Shown: one piece after another, positions 55,784 to 58,616 of the stretch | Layout: each line of letters starts with the position of its first letter | Position numbering within the stretch: position 1 is the first letter of the stretch | Source of the DNA: Chryseosolibacter sp964563295 | GTDB lineage: Bacteria; Bacteroidota; Bacteroidia; Cytophagales; Cyclobacteriaceae | Reading direction: 5' to 3' | NCBI GenBank assembly: GCA_964563295.1 | Contig: CAZLWX010000008.1 | Coordinates: 1 to 58,616 of the forward strand | Length of the DNA stretch: 58,616 bases | Notes under the pieces: generated by a model | Databases searched by the model: none | Told to the model about the DNA's origin: nothing | Seen by the model: the letters and a program-made list of their open reading frames with translations, nothing else | Made by a program: the position numbers and the translations under genes

Positions 55784-57369
55784 TCTCTCTTTCTAACAAC
55801 TGCCCGGATCGTCAGCCGCTTTTCGTCTAGTAGGCCAGGAGTTGCATCAGCGGAATAGGAGAAATTCTCCTCCTTCGCGCCCTGTTGCAGGAAATATTGA
55901 ACTATTGCTTCGGCCTGGCGGAGTGTCCGGTCATTGTGGTAGATCGTGTCGATCAGTAGGGTATCGCGCTGATAGAGTTGTCCCAACGAGTCGATATCAT
56001 CATAGATCGTGTAAGTAGAATCGTAAATTACCTCCGTGAGATCGGGGTCAGACTGGATCGAATCCTGAACGTAACCTTCCAGGATCACCTGCACTTCAAA
56101 TTTTACCTCGGGATTACTGTTCACCAATCGCATAAGGCGTCGCAGCTCGCCTTCAGATCCAGTCATTTCAAGTTCGCTCGAATAAGGTTTGAACGTAAAC
56201 ATATCCAGCCTGATCGAATCTCCCTCTTCAAGGGTTTCCAGACTTACAGCAATTTTTTCTACCTGTGGGATTCTGTCACCGGTAAGATCAAACTGTCTGG
56301 TGTAATAGGTGAGGTGATCCTGCTCGGGATCAACCGACAATTCGTATCGTGAACCTTCGCGCAGGTATACCGTAAAGGATCCATCCGTTTCAGGCCTTCC
56401 GCGGTAATACGTCTTTCGTGCGACGAGGTCTTCGATAGAAATATAAGACGGCACCGGCATTCCCGACAAATCGTTCACCGTTCCGATCACCTTGCACATA
56501 CTCTTAGGTCGTACTTCGTCGGGAAAAAGAATCTCGACAAGCTCGCTCTTCCGCGCGCCCATTTGATCCCGGACGAGGTACCTTCCAATCGCGGTAGCGC
56601 TGACATACTGATCGTCCTTGTCGGTATTCACAAAGTCAAGTGGTTTCGGAGTGGTCCAGTTCTCGTTAACAAGCCGTGTCATGTACAGATCCATGCCTCC
56701 CTTTCCGTTAGGCATTCTGTCCGAGGCGAAAATCAAAGTCTGGCCGTCGGCCATAATACGTGGGGTCTGTGAGTTGCCTGTGTTGATGTTAGCTGGCAGT
56801 TCTATCGGTTCATCCCACTGACCGTTTGGCTTCTTTCGCACCATGTACAGGCGGCAATTCTCAGCCTTGTCATGATCCATGGCGGGGCATCGCATGAAGT
56901 ACATCGTTTTGCCATCTACCGTTACGGACGGACAACCCTCGTTTTCTTTTGAGTTGATGGGCATCGTTAAATTCACCGGTGGCGACCAGCTGCTGCCATT
57001 CCACTCACTGACCCAAAGGTCGAAACCGCCGACGCCCGGACCTTTCAGCGTGCTGTAGTACAATTTGCTTCCATCCGCATTGAGCGCAAATCCGCGAAGA
57101 AAATTCAGACGAGAGTAGATGGTCTTCGGAAGTTCCTTTGGCTCGCTCCAATCTGCCGTGCCGCGGTAGCTGAAGAACGGCGTGAGCACATGGTCTTCGG
57201 CGTTATCGGAAATAAAGACGAGGGCGTTACCATCAGCGCTGATAAAAGGCGTGTACAGGTTGAGCGCCGGATGATTGATCGAACTCGGCAGCTTTCTGAA
57301 TTTCGCCTGCGAATACAGATTGCCGCTCGCTATGAGCAAAATTGAAAAAACAATGACCAGCGATTTCAT
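55780..57369 (-). CDS. Exported PD40-propeller protein with degenerate OmpA-like C-terminus
   Basis: 529 residues from the ATG at 57369, which starts a signal peptide (MKSLVIVFSILLIASGNLYS). PD40 blades follow (NEGCPSVTVDGKTMYFMRC, NSQTPRIMADGQTLIFASDR), then a carboxypeptidase-regulatory-like domain (VIGTVNDLSGMPVPSYISIE) and a C-terminal module reminiscent of OmpA: YSSELEMTGSEGELRRLMRL and NDRTLRQAEAIVQYFLQQGA. The peptidoglycan-binding Asp/Arg of OmpA are not clear, and the loop is long and acidic. Such proteins are often type IX secretion or gliding neighbours, but none is seen here. Confidence 0.88.
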   Translation of the reverse strand: MKSLVIVFSILLIASGNLYSQAKFRKLPSSINHPALNLYTPFISADGNALVFISDNAEDHVLTPFFSYRGTADWSEPKELPKTIYSRLNFLRGFALNADGSKLYYSTLKGPGVGGFDLWVSEWNGSSWSPPVNLTMPINSKENEGCPSVTVDGKTMYFMRCPAMDHDKAENCRLYMVRKKPNGQWDEPIELPANINTGNSQTPRIMADGQTLIFASDRMPNGKGGMDLYMTRLVNENWTTPKPLDFVNTDKDDQYVSATAIGRYLVRDQMGARKSELVEILFPDEVRPKSMCKVIGTVNDLSGMPVPSYISIEDLVARKTYYRGRPETDGSFTVYLREGSRYELSVDPEQDHLTYYTRQFDLTGDRIPQVEKIAVSLETLEEGDSIRLDMFTFKPYSSELEMTGSEGELRRLMRLVNSNPEVKFEVQVILEGYVQDSIQSDPDLTEVIYDSTYTIYDDIDSLGQLYQRDTLLIDTIYHNDRTLRQAEAIVQYFLQQGAKEENFSYSADATPGLLDEKRLTIRAVVRKRD

Positions 57370-57564
57370 AGGCAGTTTTTGTCGTTTGAATAGCAAATTT
57401 CGAGCGCATTCGTTTGCAATGGAGCTTGTTCAAAAATAAGGATATAATGCTTCTGGAGGTCAGTCATTCAGAGGCAAATAAAATACAGCTTTTGCCCTAA
57501 TTAACTGGATGTTTGGCCATGGAGTCGTAACTTCGCTCGTCGAAACAAGAATTTTTCTGGTTTA

Positions 57565-58308
57565 ATGATTCAAGTAATTCCATCAATCGCGATACGCAAA
57601 GGCAACGTCATAAAGATGCGCAAGGGTGACCCGACGAGCGAGAAAGCTTACGACGAAAATCCGCTGGACCTGGCGCGGCGATTCGAGGATCACGGCATCG
57701 AGGTTGTGCATTTGGTTGATCTCGATGGCGCGGAGAAGGGCAGCCCGGTAAATTGGCATGTGCTTGAAGCCATTGCCGGACATACTCATCTAAAAGTCGA
57801 TTTTACTGGAGGAATTTCTACTGACGGAGATATCAGTAAGGCGTACGAATACGGCGCCGCATACATTACGGCTGCCAGTATCGCCGTTACCGATCCTGAG
57901 CTCTTCTCTTCCTGGATTATTTCCTATGGACGGGAGAAAATTACCCTCGGTGCCGACGTCATCAACAAAGACTCAAAGGAGCTTCTCTTCCGCGGATGGC
58001 AAAAGCGATCGAATCTTACGTTGTTTGAACACCTGGAATATTTCTATTCGCGGGGATTGAAGTATGTCAAATCGACTGACGTTTCGCGCGATGGTGTACT
58101 CGAAGGACCTGCATTTGATTTCTATGAGGAGATTCTTAAGACCTTTCCGGAAATTTGTATCCTCGCCAGCGGTGGAGTGCGGGGTATAGATGACATCAAG
58201 CGTCTCAATGACATTGGACTTTTTGCAGTCATTTTTGGCAAGGCTTACTATGAAGGGGTCCTCGACCTGAAGGACGTCGAGCATTTTCTCGTCAAGAAGG
58301 AAATCTAA
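57565..58308 (+). CDS. HisA-like phosphoribosyl isomerase homologue lacking the first catalytic Asp
   Basis: 247 residues of the HisA/HisF half-barrel family. Phosphate-binding loops TGGIST (81-86) and ASGGVRG (201-207) and the second catalytic acid D131 (LGADVINKDS) are intact, as is STDVSRDGVLEG (about 170-181). But the first catalytic Asp, which in HisA sits in the PAID motif at residue 8, is Ala9 here (IPSIAIRKGNV). No other his gene is near. It may be a paralogue with a different reaction or a lineage-specific HisA using another residue. Confidence 0.85.
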   Translation: MIQVIPSIAIRKGNVIKMRKGDPTSEKAYDENPLDLARRFEDHGIEVVHLVDLDGAEKGSPVNWHVLEAIAGHTHLKVDFTGGISTDGDISKAYEYGAAYITAASIAVTDPELFSSWIISYGREKITLGADVINKDSKELLFRGWQKRSNLTLFEHLEYFYSRGLKYVKSTDVSRDGVLEGPAFDFYEEILKTFPEICILASGGVRGIDDIKRLNDIGLFAVIFGKAYYEGVLDLKDVEHFLVKKEI

Positions 58309-58357
58309 GCCCGCCTCGACTCTCTTCAAAACAGCGTTAAATGATGGATTTCCTGAA

Positions 58358-58616
58358 TCAATCTACGAAATCCTGCAACTTGTACTTCTGGATGATGTAG
58401 TAAAGAAAATTGAACGAGAGTATCGATTCATCCTCTCTGGCATTCATGGGTTTTTCAGGCTGCTTAGCCGGCTGATCCACTCTCGCGCGGGTTTGCGGCA
58501 CCACCATAACAGGTTTGCTCGTTGCGGTATCCTTAACCGCGGGCGTTGCCGTGGATTGTGTTATTGGCGCACGCGGCATATACCGTAGCTCGCCTTCACC
58601 CGGAGAATTGATGATG
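58358..58616 (-). CDS. C-terminal part of an unknown protein (cut by window end)
   Basis: The frame is open from the window edge to a stop at 58358, giving the last 85 residues. The end carries a Pro/Thr/Ala-rich linker (VPQTRARVDQPAKQPEKP) and a terminal segment ILSFNFLYYIIQKYKLQDFVD cut here to SFNFLYYIIQKYKL. No internal Met is needed as a start. Not recognised; the linker suggests a secreted or envelope protein. Confidence 0.55.
   Translation of the reverse strand, partial: IINSPGEGELRYMPRAPITQSTATPAVKDTATSKPVMVVPQTRARVDQPAKQPEKPMNAREDESILSFNFLYYIIQKYKLQDFVD

Overview
The window is a chromosomal segment of a Bacteroidota bacterium, most likely a Cytophagales member. The clues are Bacteroidota-type promoters (TTTG, 19-20 bases, TAnnTTTG), few Shine-Dalgarno sites, the order rpsU - tyrosine recombinase - hpf, and many families typical of the phylum (DUF2911, DUF4097, PD40, TonB-dependent receptor, Rcp1-like response regulator). 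A run of exactly 100 N at 28945-29044 marks a scaffold join, so this is a draft or metagenome-derived assembly. No phage, insertion sequence or CRISPR array is visible. No gene-free stretch exceeds 300 bases apart from the unknown gap.

Layout. 1-403: 3' end of a tRNA, its terminator, and a decayed ABC-ATPase fragment. 393-2292: histidine kinase/response regulator pair with overlapping genes. 2492-5851: rarA followed by a membrane VWA protein. 5848-11085: TIGR01777 epimerase, secreted coiled-coil protein, MoxR ATPase, metallophosphoesterase, a DEDDh exonuclease/GIY-YIG fusion and a YvlD-like membrane protein. 11082-15011: four exported proteins, including a GH-like lipoprotein and an M28 peptidase. 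15127-21422: translation genes prfA and rimP-nusA-infB, with lemA between them. 21645-25895: sugar-nucleotide operon ugd-uxs-rfbB-rfbA. 26069-30270: acyl-CoA dehydrogenase, rpsU, xer, hpf, the gap, and metK truncated by the gap.

30342-38903: RsmI-like methyltransferase, DUF2905 protein, a 1601-residue exported protein, an M20 peptidase and a radical SAM protein. 38985-43471: D-cysteine desulfhydrase/ACC deaminase-like enzyme, a TSUP transporter, and a TonB receptor with a small membrane protein upstream. 43525-48606: deoxynucleoside kinase, PD40 protein, CorA, a hydroxypyruvate isomerase-like protein, a DUF4097 protein and an LPP20-like lipoprotein. 48640-52537: a compact type III polyketide synthase locus (PKS, methyltransferase, UbiA prenyltransferase, geranylgeranyl-reductase-like flavoprotein). 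52673-58616: a degenerate receiver protein, an aspartyl protease/PDZ protein, a LOG-family protein with a 41-residue membrane protein upstream, DUF2911, a PD40/OmpA-like protein, a HisA-like protein without its first catalytic Asp, and a partial gene at the edge.

Most genes are housekeeping or envelope functions. The items most worth a second look are the type III PKS/UbiA locus, the orphan HisA homologue that lacks its first catalytic aspartate, the exonuclease/GIY-YIG fusion with a UvrC-like cysteine cluster, the 1601-residue protein, the 41-residue membrane ORF, and the assembly or rearrangement scars at 1-403 and 28906-29044.
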